Below the pieces are notes generated by a model that saw only the letters and a list, made by a program, of their open reading frames with translations, was not told the DNA's origin and searched no databases. A program made the position numbers and the translations under genes. Shown here piece after piece: positions 51,061 to 59,904 of a stretch of DNA of 64,000 nt. The stretch's first letter is position 1; every line of letters begins with the position of its first letter. The stretch spans positions 248,001-312,000 of the forward strand of contig JBMNMQ010000007.1 in the NCBI GenBank assembly GCA_050953425.1, read 5' to 3'. This stretch comes from RUG100 sp050953425 (GTDB lineage Bacteria > Bacillota > Clostridia > Peptostreptococcales > Anaerovoracaceae).

Positions 51061-51933
51061 ATGCTGAGCCGATATCGCTATGACGGTACAAAAAAACTCG
51101 ATCTCGCCGCGACGGCCACCAACGACCGCTCGCTCTGCCATGACCGCGAGGCCGCGGAACTGCAGCTGGCGCAGAACAACGTGCGCATCGATGAACTGCA
51201 GCAGAAGCTGTATGCGGAAAAACGGGAGGGCGTAATCTTTCTCTTTCAGGCCATGGACGCCGCCGGCAAGGACGGCACCATCAAGGCCGTGCTGCAGTGT
51301 CTCTCGCCGCACGGCGTGTTCGAGGCCGATTTCAAGGCCCCGTCGTCCGAGGACCTCGCCCACGACTATCTCTGGCGCGTCGCCCGCCGCCTGCCGGCCA
51401 AGGGCGAGATCGCGATCTTCAACCGCTCGCACTACGAGGAGGTGCTTGTCTACCGCGTCAAGAAGCTGTGGCAGCAGCAGAAGAACGCACGGCGCATCGA
51501 TGTCGACAAGATCCTGCCGCATCGATACGACGACATCCGGCATTTTGAATCGTATCTCTATCACAACAACATCCGCGTCGTCAAGATGTTTCTTCACGTC
51601 TCCAAGGATGAGCAGGCGCGGCGGCTGCTGAGCCGCATCGAAGAACCGGAAAAGCACTGGAAATTCTCCGGCTCGGACTACGAGGAGCGGCAGTACTGGG
51701 ATGCCTACCGGGAAGCCTTTGAGGAAGCGATCAACCGCACCGCGACCAGGCATGCGCCGTGGTTCGTCGTGCCGGCCGATCACAAGTGGTACATGCGCTA
51801 TGTCGTCAGCGAAATCATCCTCGACACGCTGAAGGAGATGCGTCCGCAGTATCCGGAGGTCACGCGGGAACGCCTCGACACCTTCGACCGCTACCGCAGG
51901 GAACTGGAAGCGGAACTGGGCAAAAAGAAATAG
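51061..51933 (+). CDS. Polyphosphate kinase 2-family phosphotransferase
   Basis: 290-residue PPK2 enzyme that transfers phosphate between polyphosphate and nucleotides (or AMP/ADP). Walker A QAMDAAGKDGTIK, Walker B and lid EIAIFNRSHYEEVLVYRV, then FERQL-like HFESYLYHNNIRVVKMFLHVSKDEQ and WKFSGSDYEERQYWDAY. GGAGG six bases before ATG. It is cotranscribed with pgi at the edge of the glycogen island, suggesting that polyphosphate and glucan stores are managed together. Confidence 0.9.
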   Translation: MLSRYRYDGTKKLDLAATATNDRSLCHDREAAELQLAQNNVRIDELQQKLYAEKREGVIFLFQAMDAAGKDGTIKAVLQCLSPHGVFEADFKAPSSEDLAHDYLWRVARRLPAKGEIAIFNRSHYEEVLVYRVKKLWQQQKNARRIDVDKILPHRYDDIRHFESYLYHNNIRVVKMFLHVSKDEQARRLLSRIEEPEKHWKFSGSDYEERQYWDAYREAFEEAINRTATRHAPWFVVPADHKWYMRYVVSEIILDTLKEMRPQYPEVTRERLDTFDRYRRELEAELGKKK

Positions 51934-52039
51934 CGGCCGGCTCCGTCCGGCACAGGGAACGCGACGCTGCCTGCCGCTTCGATGCGGAGCCGCGGCCGAT
52001 GAGAATTTTCGGAACACTGCCGCCCCGCGGGACCAGCAG

Positions 52040-52067
52040 CGACATTCGGGCAAAAACATCGACATTC
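52040..52067. promoter_or_regulatory. Direct repeats upstream of the small-RNA promoter, LytTR-box-like
   Basis: CGACATTCGGG and CGACATTCAGG, period 20 bp, end about 10 bases before a -35 hexamer. Paired direct repeats near 21-bp period just upstream of a -35 are the binding arrangement of LytTR-type response regulators (AgrA/ComE). Assignment is by pattern only. Confidence 0.4.
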
Positions 52068-52079
52068 AGGAAGTTTTTC

Positions 52080-52109
52080 TTGTAATTTCGGTACTGTTTT
52101 CGCTATACT
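52080..52109 (+). promoter_or_regulatory. Promoter of the small RNA
   Basis: TTGTAA, 18-base spacer, TATACT. Start expected near 52116. Confidence 0.65.
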
Positions 52110-52115
52110 GTGTTC

Positions 52116-52240
52116 GAGGGTAAAACATTGCATTGCTCATATGGAATGTGAAAGAGAGAAATAAGATCTCACTGTGTGGCTGCAATAGAATCAGCTTGAT
52201 TCCACGAATCGGGAAAGGAGCGTCGCAAGGCGCTCTTTTT
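52116..52240 (+). ncRNA. Probable small RNA (about 125 nt), family not recognised
   Basis: Bounded by a SigA-type promoter and a strong intrinsic terminator, with no reading frame, and much less GC-rich than its surroundings. Foldable elements: ATTGCA (52127) with TGCAAT (52181) closing a domain; GAATCA-GCT-TGATTC at 52188-52202; and an alternative GATTC/GAATC pairing (52198-52210) that competes with it. It does not match 6S, SRP, tmRNA, RNase P or T-box landmarks that I know. It does not read into yfhO, which has its own promoter. Confidence 0.55.
52218..52240 (+). terminator. Intrinsic terminator of the small RNA
   Basis: GAGCGTC-GCAA-GGCGCTC, a seven-pair stem (one G-U) with a GNRA-type tetraloop, followed by TTTTT. 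Confidence 0.85.
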
Positions 52241-52460
52241 CACCGCCTTTTCCCCGCGGATTTCCCGCCGCGCCGGCCTTTTGCAAACGTCCCTGTCGAG
52301 GCCCGGCGGTTCGTCCTCCTTTCCGGTACGGCCGGCGCGGCTTATTCAGCCTGCCCGGCCCGGGTCCCGGTACGGCCGGCGCGGCGGGCCCGGCTGGTCC
52401 GGCGCCCTCAGCCGGCCCCGGCTTACTTCCCGGCAGACAGTTCTCAAGACGCGCCGAAGG

Positions 52461-52469
52461 TGATATAAT
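52461..52469 (+). promoter_or_regulatory. Extended -10 promoter of yfhO
   Basis: TGA-TATAAT about 60 bases before the yfhO start; no clear -35. Confidence 0.5.
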
Positions 52470-52529
52470 GTACCCCGCAGGTTGTCATCGGGGCATGCAG
52501 ATCGAACACAGGGGCAGGCTGGAACGCAC

Positions 52530-55500
52530 ATGGAGCAGAGAACAATTCGACTTTCCCGGATGGGTGCCCGCGGACCGAAGTGGTACCAGTGGTTCCGGGA
52601 GCATTATTTTGCGGCGTACACGCTTGCCTTTGCGGCGGCAGCGCTGCTTGTCTATGCGGTCTTTCTGTTCGAAGGCAAAACGTTTATCTGGGACCACGAC
52701 GGCTGGAAGCAGCATTACCCCGCGCTGGTGTATTACGGACGCTGGCTGCGCGCCTGCCTGAAGACCCTTTTCCTGGAACATTCCCTGGCGCTGCCGACCT
52801 ACAGCTTTTCGCTCGGCTACGGCAGCGACATCATCGAAACGCTCAGCTACTATGTCATCGGCGATCCCTTCACCCTCGGCACGGTTTTTGTGCCGGAGCG
52901 GTACACGGAGTACTACTATACGGCGATGATTCTCCTGCGGCTCTACTGCGCGGGCGTCGCTTTCAGCGTCTTCTGCCGCTACATGCGGCGGCGGTCGGCG
53001 CGCACCGGCGCCGGCAGGACCGGAAACATGGCGATCCTGGCCGGGTCGCTGGTCTATGTGTTCTGCGGCTTTACGCTGATTTCCGCAGTGCGGCATCCCT
53101 ATTTCGTCAATCCGATGATCTACTTTCCGCTGCTGCTGCTGGGCGTCGAGCGCGTTCTCGACCATCGCCGCCCGACGCTGCTGATCGTCATGGCGTTCCT
53201 CGCCGGCATCAGCAACTTCTATTTCCTCTATTCCCTGACCATTCTGACCCTGGCGTATCTGATCTGGAAGCTGGTGCTGCGCTATGCTTCGCATCGCGCC
53301 TGGAAGGCGGCCCTGCGTGCCTTTGTGCGCTGTGCGGCCGGCGTGCTGCTGGGCCTGGCCATGAGCGCGCTGCTGCTGCTGCCGACACTGTGGGGCTTTT
53401 TCGGTTCGGAGCGGCTGCAGCAGCATTCGGCGCTCTATCCGCTGTATTCGCTGCAGGATTATACCGCGACTTTCCGTCTCTTCCTCGGCGTGGCCGGCAG
53501 CAACCATCACTGGACCTGCCTCGGCTATGCCGGCGCTGCGCTGCTGGCCGTAGTGCTGCTGTTTCTGCGGCCGGGATACCGGCGCATCAAAGCGGTCCTG
53601 CTCGTGCTCACGGCGATGCTGCTGATCCCCGCCGCCGGCTATCTGATGAACGGCTGCGCCTATGTCTCCAACCGCTGGGTCTGGGCCTGCAGCTTCCTCA
53701 TTGCCTACATTCTGGTACTGATGTGGAAGCGGCTGTTCCTGCTCTCTCAGCGCGAGAGCGGCATTCTGGCTGCTGTGCTCGCCCTCTATCTGATCCTCTG
53801 CATGCTGCTGCCGGAAAGCCGCAGCATGGACGCGTACTTCGGCCTGATGACTGCGATCTTGTCGCTGCTGATCGCCGGCACGGCGGCACGGCTGCGCCGG
53901 GAGCAGTTTGCGCGGACCGCCCGCCGCCGCGCTGCCGGTACGCCGCCGACCGCGGCCGAGAGCGCCGAAGAGGCACGTCTGCGCACCATGCGCCGTGCTG
54001 CGCCGCTGCTGCTGACCGTCTGTATTCTCTTTAACCTCGGCGGCAATGCGCTGCTGCTGTATGCCCCGCAGAACAGCAGCTATGCGGAGGAATTCATCCC
54101 CCGCGGCGGACTGTACGCGGACTGGCAGCACCGGGAAAACTATGCCGTGCGTGCGGCGGCCGGGGAAGATCACAGCTTTTACCGCTTCGCCGCTGAGCCG
54201 GTGACCAACAACAACGCGCTGCTCAGCGGCCTGCACGGGATCAACTATTACTGGAGTCTGGAAAACGGCTATGTGTCTGCGTTCCGCAACGAACAGGCCG
54301 TTGCCGACACCCCGTTCCTTCAGGATTACCATTCGCTCGACGGACGCGCCTTCCTCGAGACGCTGGCCAATGTCAAGTACCACGTCGAAAGCGGCCGGGC
54401 ACCGTACGGCTTTGCGGCCTGCAAGACGGTCTGGAATTACCGCTCGATGCGGGACTGCCTGCGCACGTACTGCGGCGCCGACGCGACGGTGGATTCCATC
54501 AGCGACGAACAGTGGCAGTACGCCGGCAGCCGGCGCAGCCGCTATCAGGTCTGGAAAAACCGGTATGCACTGCCGTTCGGCTATACCTACCGCCGGTGCA
54601 TTCCCGCTTCCTCGTACCGGAAGATGTCCGCGGTGCAGCGGCAGGAAGCGATGCTCCAGGGCGTCGTGCTCCGCGATGCCGACACGGATCGGCAGGCCGT
54701 GGTGCAGCCGACGTTCACATCCCGCCGCCTGCCCTTCCAGGTTACGGCCGCACACGATGCCTCCGTCAGTGACAGCCGCATCACCGCCGCCAAAAACGGC
54801 GCGGAGGTCATCCTCCGCTTTGACGGCCTCGAGAATGCGGAAACATATCTCTACTTTGACGATCTGTCCTACAGCAGGGGCCGGCACGCGCTCCGCAGTG
54901 TGTTCGATCCCACCAGCGAGCCGAGCGGCGCCGCCGCCCCGCCCTCCAGAGAAGAGGCTTCGCCGCGGGATGAGGGATCGGCCCGCCGCGGCGCCACGGG
55001 CGCCCGCTCAACGCCGCAGGCCGTTTCCCGGCTGCGGGGAAGGCTGTCCCTGCGGTTTACGGCCAACGGCCGGGACGGTTCACGGGTAGAGAAAAAACTG
55101 CTGTATCTGACCAGGGAAAGCCAGTTTTACGGCGGCCGCCACGATTTTCTGGTGAATTTCGGCACATCGTCCGACGGGCAGGTCTCGATCACGATCAAGC
55201 TGCCCAAGGCGGGCGTCTACCGCTTTTCCAAGCTGCAGGTCCTCTGTCAGCCGATGAAAAATTATCCGCGTCAGACGGCGGCACTTGCCGAGAGCGCGAT
55301 GGAGCACGTGGATTTTCATGAAAACAGCGCGCAGGCGACCGGCGAAGTCAGCGGCTGCATTCGCCTGCGGCAGCCCCGCTATCTGCTGCTGACCATCCCC
55401 TGGACGAACGGGGGCTGGACCGCGACGGTGGACGGCCGCCCGGCAAAGCTGCTGCAGGCCAACACCATGTTCACGGCGCTGCGGCTTTCTTCCGGCACGC

Positions 55501-55631
55501 ATCGGATCGTACTCCGCTACCATACGCCGGGTCTGCGGGCAGGAATTCTGATCAGTCTCGCGGCCTGGGCCGTCTTCATCGGCTGGCTGCTGCGACGGCG
55601 CCGCCGCCGCGGCCGTGCCGCGGGGAAATAG
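52530..55631 (+). CDS. YfhO-family membrane glycosyltransferase-like protein
   Basis: 1033 residues: about 12-13 membrane helices in the first 600 residues with the GT-C style acidic motif early (WDHDGWKQHYP, residues about 50-60), a large extracytoplasmic part (about 600-990), and a last helix before an Arg-rich end. YfhO proteins are proposed to transfer sugars from undecaprenyl phosphate onto lipoteichoic acid outside the membrane (Bacillus CsbB-YfhO). A Pro/Ser/Glu-rich insert lies near residues 800-835. The Shine-Dalgarno at the chosen ATG is weak (GGCAGGCTGGA). Followed by GT2 and GtrA genes completing the system. Confidence 0.85.
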   Translation: MEQRTIRLSRMGARGPKWYQWFREHYFAAYTLAFAAAALLVYAVFLFEGKTFIWDHDGWKQHYPALVYYGRWLRACLKTLFLEHSLALPTYSFSLGYGSDIIETLSYYVIGDPFTLGTVFVPERYTEYYYTAMILLRLYCAGVAFSVFCRYMRRRSARTGAGRTGNMAILAGSLVYVFCGFTLISAVRHPYFVNPMIYFPLLLLGVERVLDHRRPTLLIVMAFLAGISNFYFLYSLTILTLAYLIWKLVLRYASHRAWKAALRAFVRCAAGVLLGLAMSALLLLPTLWGFFGSERLQQHSALYPLYSLQDYTATFRLFLGVAGSNHHWTCLGYAGAALLAVVLLFLRPGYRRIKAVLLVLTAMLLIPAAGYLMNGCAYVSNRWVWACSFLIAYILVLMWKRLFLLSQRESGILAAVLALYLILCMLLPESRSMDAYFGLMTAILSLLIAGTAARLRREQFARTARRRAAGTPPTAAESAEEARLRTMRRAAPLLLTVCILFNLGGNALLLYAPQNSSYAEEFIPRGGLYADWQHRENYAVRAAAGEDHSFYRFAAEPVTNNNALLSGLHGINYYWSLENGYVSAFRNEQAVADTPFLQDYHSLDGRAFLETLANVKYHVESGRAPYGFAACKTVWNYRSMRDCLRTYCGADATVDSISDEQWQYAGSRRSRYQVWKNRYALPFGYTYRRCIPASSYRKMSAVQRQEAMLQGVVLRDADTDRQAVVQPTFTSRRLPFQVTAAHDASVSDSRITAAKNGAEVILRFDGLENAETYLYFDDLSYSRGRHALRSVFDPTSEPSGAAAPPSREEASPRDEGSARRGATGARSTPQAVSRLRGRLSLRFTANGRDGSRVEKKLLYLTRESQFYGGRHDFLVNFGTSSDGQVSITIKLPKAGVYRFSKLQVLCQPMKNYPRQTAALAESAMEHVDFHENSAQATGEVSGCIRLRQPRYLLLTIPWTNGGWTATVDGRPAKLLQANTMFTALRLSSGTHRIVLRYHTPGLRAGILISLAAWAVFIGWLLRRRRRRGRAAGK

Positions 55632-55677
55632 CGGCCGGCAGTTCCCCTGCGGTTTGGCGGCAATTTCGCCGTCGCCG

Positions 55678-55706
55678 GCGACACGGCACCGGGATTGTAG
55701 TATAAT
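55678..55706 (+). promoter_or_regulatory. Possible promoter before the GT2 gene
   Basis: GCGACA, 17-base spacer, perfect TATAAT, about 55 bases before the GT2 ATG. Confidence 0.5.
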
Positions 55707-55761
55707 ATTCAAACGACGCAGGCCGAAAGGCAGTTCCTGCGGACAGAGGAGAACGAGTTCG

Positions 55762-56793
55762 ATGCTATCGGTTGTGATACCATCCTTCAATGAAGAAGAA
55801 ATGATTGCCCGGACGGCCGCCCGAATCGGCGGCCTGCTTGACGACGCAGAGATCGACTGTGAACTGATTTTCGTCGACGACGGTTCGAGCGACGGCACCT
55901 GGGCGGAGATCCGGCGTGCCGCCGCCGCGGATGAGCGCGTGCGCGGGCTGCGTTTTTCCCGCAATTTCGGCAAGGAAGCGGCGATCATGGCGGGGCTGAC
56001 GGACTGCCGCGGCAGCTGCGCGGCAGTGATCGACTGCGATCTGCAGCAGCCGCCGGAAACCATCGTGGAAATGTACCGGCTCTGGGAGCAGGGCTACGAT
56101 GTGGTCGAGGGCCGCAAGAGCAGCCGCGGCCGGGAAGGCCCGCTGCATCGTCTGGCGGCCAGGCAGTTTTACCGCCTGATCAGCCGGGCGACGGGATTCG
56201 ACATGTCGCAGGCATCGGACTTCAAGCTGCTCGATCGCAAGGCCGTCGATCAGCTGGTGCGGATGCGGGAAAAGCACGGGTTCTTCCGCGCTCTTTCGAT
56301 GTGGGTCGGCTTCCGCTCGACCACCGTCAGCTACGATGTACATGAGCGCACAGCCGGCGAATCAAAGTGGTCGGGGCGGCAGCTGACCAGATACGCCCTG
56401 CGCAATATATCCTCGTTTACCACCGCGCCGATGCAGGTCGTTACCGTACTCGGCATCGTCATGCTGGTGGTCGCGGTCGTGCTGGGCGTTACGGCGCTGG
56501 TGCAGAAGTGCATGGGCATTGCCGTGGCGGGCTTTACCACGGTCATCCTTCTGCAGCTGTTCTGCAGCAGCATTGTCATGATCAGCATCGGCATTCTCGG
56601 CTATTACATTGCCAATATTTTTGAAGAGGTCAAGGGCCGGCCGCTCTATATCGTCGGCGAAACCTGCGGCGAGGCGGATGGCGCGGACGGGAAGGCGCAG
56701 CCGGCGCCGGCGGACAGCGCGGTGCGGCCGGCAGAAAATACGCCGCCGCAGCCGGGTGCGGAGGATCCGCGGCAGGGAGGCGGGGAGCATTGA
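55762..56793 (+). CDS. GT2 polyprenyl-phosphate sugar transferase (CsbB/GtrB-like)
   Basis: 343 residues. N-terminal GT-A domain with VVIPSFNEEEMI, LIFVDDGSSDGTW, RNFGKEAAIMAGL, and IDCDLQQPPE (DXD-like), then two C-terminal helices (about 225-250 and 262-285) with YALRNISSFTTAPMQ before them. The family loads glucose or GlcNAc onto undecaprenyl phosphate on the inner face. A Pro/Ala/Glu-rich tail of about 45 residues ends the protein. Start at the ATG with GAGGAG upstream; the stop overlaps gtrA. Confidence 0.92.
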   Translation: MLSVVIPSFNEEEMIARTAARIGGLLDDAEIDCELIFVDDGSSDGTWAEIRRAAAADERVRGLRFSRNFGKEAAIMAGLTDCRGSCAAVIDCDLQQPPETIVEMYRLWEQGYDVVEGRKSSRGREGPLHRLAARQFYRLISRATGFDMSQASDFKLLDRKAVDQLVRMREKHGFFRALSMWVGFRSTTVSYDVHERTAGESKWSGRQLTRYALRNISSFTTAPMQVVTVLGIVMLVVAVVLGVTALVQKCMGIAVAGFTTVILLQLFCSSIVMISIGILGYYIANIFEEVKGRPLYIVGETCGEADGADGKAQPAPADSAVRPAENTPPQPGAEDPRQGGGEH

Positions 56794-57467
56794 AATCGCT
56801 GAAGTCGCTGCTGGCAAAGTTCCTCGATGAAACCTTCTGGAAGTTTCTCCTCGTCGGCGTCATCAATACGCTGATCGGGACTTCGGTGATGTTTGTCTTT
56901 TACAATGTCTTTCATCTGAGCTACTGGATTTCCTCGGCTTCGAATTACATCATCGGCAGCATCGTCAGCTATTTTCTCAACAAGTACTTTACCTTTCAGT
57001 ACAGGGAGCGCTCCTGGCGGAGCGTGCTGCGCTTTGTGCTCAACATCTCGGTCTGCTATCTGATCGCCTATGGCGCCGCCAAGCCGCTGGTGTGCTGGAT
57101 CTTCTCCGGCTTCGGCGCCAAAGTACAGGACAACCTCGCGATGCTCGGCGGCATGTGCTTCTTTGTCCTGCTCAATTACTGCGGTCAGCGCTTTTTCGTC
57201 TTCCGCAGGGTTCGCCGCGAACGCGTCACGGGTGCGGAGACGGCGGGAACGCCGGACACACAGGAAGCACCGGAAACACCGGAAGCGCGGGAACCGGCGG
57301 AGGAAAAACCGGCGGCCGGTCGGGCGGCGGAGGAAAAACCGCCGGAAGGATTCGCGGCCGGAACAGGCGTATCGGGAAAAGAACCGGCGGTCGCTTCGGA
57401 AAATCCGACGGAAAAGGAAACGACAGAAAAACCGGCGGACGATGCCGCCGGTCGGAAATCGCGCTGA
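56790..57467 (+). CDS. GtrA-family membrane protein (lipid-linked sugar flippase candidate)
   Basis: 225 residues. The first 145 contain four helices in the GtrA pattern (FWKFLLVGVINTLIGTSVMFVFY, SNYIIGSIVSYFLNKYFTF, VLRFVLNISVCYLIAY, MCFFVLLNYCGQRFFVF), thought to flip polyprenyl-P-sugar across the membrane. The last 75 residues are a Glu/Pro/Ala-rich, EKPA-repeating disordered tail, unusual for the family. TTG start, overlapping the GT2 stop by four bases, GGGGAG just upstream. A terminator for the opposite bio operon lies inside its 3' end. Confidence 0.88.
   Translation: MKSLKSLLAKFLDETFWKFLLVGVINTLIGTSVMFVFYNVFHLSYWISSASNYIIGSIVSYFLNKYFTFQYRERSWRSVLRFVLNISVCYLIAYGAAKPLVCWIFSGFGAKVQDNLAMLGGMCFFVLLNYCGQRFFVFRRVRRERVTGAETAGTPDTQEAPETPEAREPAEEKPAAGRAAEEKPPEGFAAGTGVSGKEPAVASENPTEKETTEKPADDAAGRKSR
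57425..57452 (-). terminator. Intrinsic terminator of the bio operon
   Basis: On the minus strand ACCGGCGG-CATCGT-CCGCCGGT followed by TTTTCTG. It lies within the last codons of gtrA on the other strand. Confidence 0.7.
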
Positions 57468-57479
57468 GCCGGGAACGGG

Positions 57480-58466
57480 TCAGGCCTGCCGGTCGTCTGT
57501 GCCGGCAGCCGTCACTTTGCGTCCGAGCCGCTGCAGCAGGGCACGGTCGCCGGCGATCGTCGAGCCGGAAGTGGTCAGCATGTTGCCGGTGATGGCGGCG
57601 CTGGCGCCGCCGCAGAAGGCGCGTTCACCGCTGCGGGTCAGCAGGCGGCGGCCGGCTGCCAGGCGGATGGCGGCGGTCGGATTGAGGTAGCGGAAGAAGG
57701 CGACGGTGCGGAGGATTTCATCCTCGCGCAGCAGTGCGCGATCCTCCAGGGCGGTGCCGGGAATCGGTGTCAGGGTGTTGATCGGAATCGACTGAATGCC
57801 GAGCTCGGCGAGGCTGACCGCCATGTCGAGGCGGTCCTCCCAGGTTTCCCCCATGCCGATGATGCCGCCGGAACAGACGAAGAGACCGGCTTCCTGCGCC
57901 GCGCGGATGACGGCCACCTTATCGTCGTAAGTGTGCGTGGTGCAGATGTTCGGGAAGTTGCGGCGCGACGTTTCGATGTTGGCGTGATAGCGGGTGACAC
58001 CGGCTTCACGCAGGCGGTGCAGCTGCTCCTTTGTCAGCAGTCCCATGCTGGCACAGAGGTGCAGCCGGCAGCTGCCGCGCAGCAGGCGGAACGCGTCCAG
58101 CGCCGCTTCGAATTCGCTGCCCGTCAGGCTGCGCGCCGCGGTGACGATCGCAAAGCGGTCGACACCCTCTTCTTCGTGCGCGCGGGCGGCGGCGAGGATT
58201 TCCCCGGCGGGGAGAAAGCGATATTCTTCGCATTCGGTGTGATAGTGGGCGGACTGGGCGCAGAAGCGGCAGTCTTCGCTGCAGCGACCGGACTTGCCGT
58301 TGATGATCGTGCAGAGGTCCACTTTGTCTCCGCAGAGCGCCGCGCGGATGCGGTCGGCGCCCCGGCAGAGCGCATCGAGGTCGCAGGTGAGGAAGCCGGA
58401 CAGGTCGTCCCCCCGCGTCAGCCGTCTGCCATGGATGATTTCTTCCGCCAGTTTCATGCAGTTCAT
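57480..58466 (-). CDS. bioB: Biotin synthase
   Basis: 328-residue radical-SAM enzyme that inserts sulfur into dethiobiotin. The 4Fe-4S cluster cysteines are Cys62, Cys66 and Cys69 (RCSEDCRFCAQS); YHANIETS and NTLTPIPGT are BioB landmarks. The auxiliary 2Fe-2S ligands include the Cys in LHLCASMG and in the segment FVCSGGIIGMGE. The SD is weak (GGCGGAAAAAG). Last gene of the bio operon, 140 bases after bioA, followed by a terminator. Confidence 0.96.
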   Translation of the reverse strand: MNCMKLAEEIIHGRRLTRGDDLSGFLTCDLDALCRGADRIRAALCGDKVDLCTIINGKSGRCSEDCRFCAQSAHYHTECEEYRFLPAGEILAAARAHEEEGVDRFAIVTAARSLTGSEFEAALDAFRLLRGSCRLHLCASMGLLTKEQLHRLREAGVTRYHANIETSRRNFPNICTTHTYDDKVAVIRAAQEAGLFVCSGGIIGMGETWEDRLDMAVSLAELGIQSIPINTLTPIPGTALEDRALLREDEILRTVAFFRYLNPTAAIRLAAGRRLLTRSGERAFCGGASAAITGNMLTTSGSTIAGDRALLQRLGRKVTAAGTDDRQA

Positions 58467-58606
58467 ATCTTTTTCCGCCGGCTGTGCCGGCGCTCCTTCG
58501 GTACGTTGTGTTTTATCGGTGCATCGGCGGCCGCGCCGCTGCGGCCGTCGGCGCAGTGCCCGTGCCGTCGGTCGATCCGCGGCGCACTGCCCGGTCAGCC
58601 TCGGGT

Positions 58607-59809
58607 TCAGCGGCGGAACCAGGCTTTGAAGGTGTCGAGCACGGTCACCAGCTGCTCCTCGCTGATGACGTAGGGGACCATCGCGTACAGGCAGCGCAGG
58701 AAGGGACGGTTGAAGACGCCGTGTGCGCGAGCAAAGGCCGGGAAGCCGTCGAGGACGCTCTCCCCGGTGACCTCGAGGCAGACGCAGGCGCCCATGATGC
58801 GGATCTCGCGGATGCGCGGATCACGGAAGCCGTCCAGTTCGCGCCGCGTGATCTCCTCGATGCGGTGCACCCTGTCCAGGCAGTGTTCGCTGTCGAAGAG
58901 TTCGATCGCGGCCAGAGCCGCGCTGCAGGCGAGCGGATTGCCCATGAACGTCGGGCCGTGCATCAGCGCCTTCTGCGGATCGTCGTCGTAGAACGCGTCG
59001 AAGACCCGGCGCCGCGCCACCGTCGCGGCATGCCCGATATAGCCGCCGGTCAGCGCCTTGCCGAGCACGAGGATGTCGGGCAGAACGCGGTCGGCGACAA
59101 AGCGATGCCCGGTGCGGCCGAAGCCGACGGCGACTTCGTCGAAGATCAGCAGCACGTCGTACTGATCGCAGAGCTGACGTGCCCGCTCGAGGAAGGCGAT
59201 GTCGTACATCAGCATGCCGCCGGCACCCTGAATCAGCGGCTCGACGAGGAAGGCGCAGAACTCCTCGCCGTGGGCGGCGAAGGCTTCCTCCAGCGCCGGG
59301 ATTTCGGTGTCGATGTGCATCACGTGCGGGCTCGGCCCGTAGGCCTCGAGGACAAAGTGATAGTCCTCGTCGTCGCCGACTTCCATGGCCTTGAAGGTGT
59401 CGCCGTGGTAGGAACGGGTCAGCGACAGCACTTTGGTGCGGCCGCCGCGGCCGAGGTTGCGCTGGTACTGCAGCGCCATCTTCAGCGCCACTTCGATGCC
59501 GACGCTGCCGGAGTCGGAGAAGAACGTATAGTCGAGATCGCCGGGAAGCCACTGCTCCAGCTTCTCGGACAGCCGCAGTACCGGCTCGTGATTGAGCCCG
59601 CCCAGCATGACGTGGGAAAAGCGGGCGGCCTGGCTGCGGATGGCTTCCGTCAGCACCGGGTGCCGGTAGCCGTAGATCATCGCCCACCAGGACGAAATCG
59701 AATCGATCAGCTGCTGCCCGTCGGCGGTTTTCAGCAGCACGCCTTCGGCATCGGTGATCGTCAGCGGCGGTTCCATGGTTTTCATCTGTTCATACGGGTA
59801 CCAGATCAT
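58607..59809 (-). CDS. bioA: Adenosylmethionine--8-amino-7-oxononanoate aminotransferase
   Basis: 400-residue class III PLP aminotransferase making DAPA from KAPA with SAM as amino donor. WYPYEQMKTM at the start, SWWAMIYGYRHP, FSDSGSVGIEVALKMA, IFDEVAVGFGRTG, and the PLP lysine in VLGKALTGGYIGHAAT. The SWWA..G segment is characteristic of BioA rather than other class III enzymes. AGGAGG stands nine bases before the ATG. Third gene of bioYDAB. Confidence 0.96.
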   Translation of the reverse strand: MIWYPYEQMKTMEPPLTITDAEGVLLKTADGQQLIDSISSWWAMIYGYRHPVLTEAIRSQAARFSHVMLGGLNHEPVLRLSEKLEQWLPGDLDYTFFSDSGSVGIEVALKMALQYQRNLGRGGRTKVLSLTRSYHGDTFKAMEVGDDEDYHFVLEAYGPSPHVMHIDTEIPALEEAFAAHGEEFCAFLVEPLIQGAGGMLMYDIAFLERARQLCDQYDVLLIFDEVAVGFGRTGHRFVADRVLPDILVLGKALTGGYIGHAATVARRRVFDAFYDDDPQKALMHGPTFMGNPLACSAALAAIELFDSEHCLDRVHRIEEITRRELDGFRDPRIREIRIMGACVCLEVTGESVLDGFPAFARAHGVFNRPFLRCLYAMVPYVISEEQLVTVLDTFKAWFRR

Positions 59810-59904
59810 TTCGGATTCCTCCTGTTCGGCGGCAGCGTCCGCAGATCGGTCTGCCGGCTGCTGCAGTCCCGGCCGCGGGCACCGGCCTGTGTTCCGCGGC
59901 GATT

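Larger units (their letters stand above)
51934..52529. other. Long gap between ppk2 and yfhO containing a small RNA gene
   Basis: About 600 bases without a protein gene. 52040-52109 has two direct repeats and a promoter, 52116-52240 a probable small RNA ending in a terminator, and 52461-52469 an extended -10 for yfhO. The GC-rich part 52245-52440 shows duplicated GGTACGGCCGGCGCGGC blocks (about 52325 and 52369) but nothing else. Confidence 0.6.

Noticed and set aside
51934..51955. GCCGG-CTCCGT-CCGGC hairpin after ppk2 as a terminator
   Set aside because: Only five pairs and no T-run; too weak to call.
52116..52240. tracrRNA or 6S RNA
   Set aside because: No CRISPR repeat complementarity or cas9 nearby, and too short and without the large central bubble for 6S RNA.
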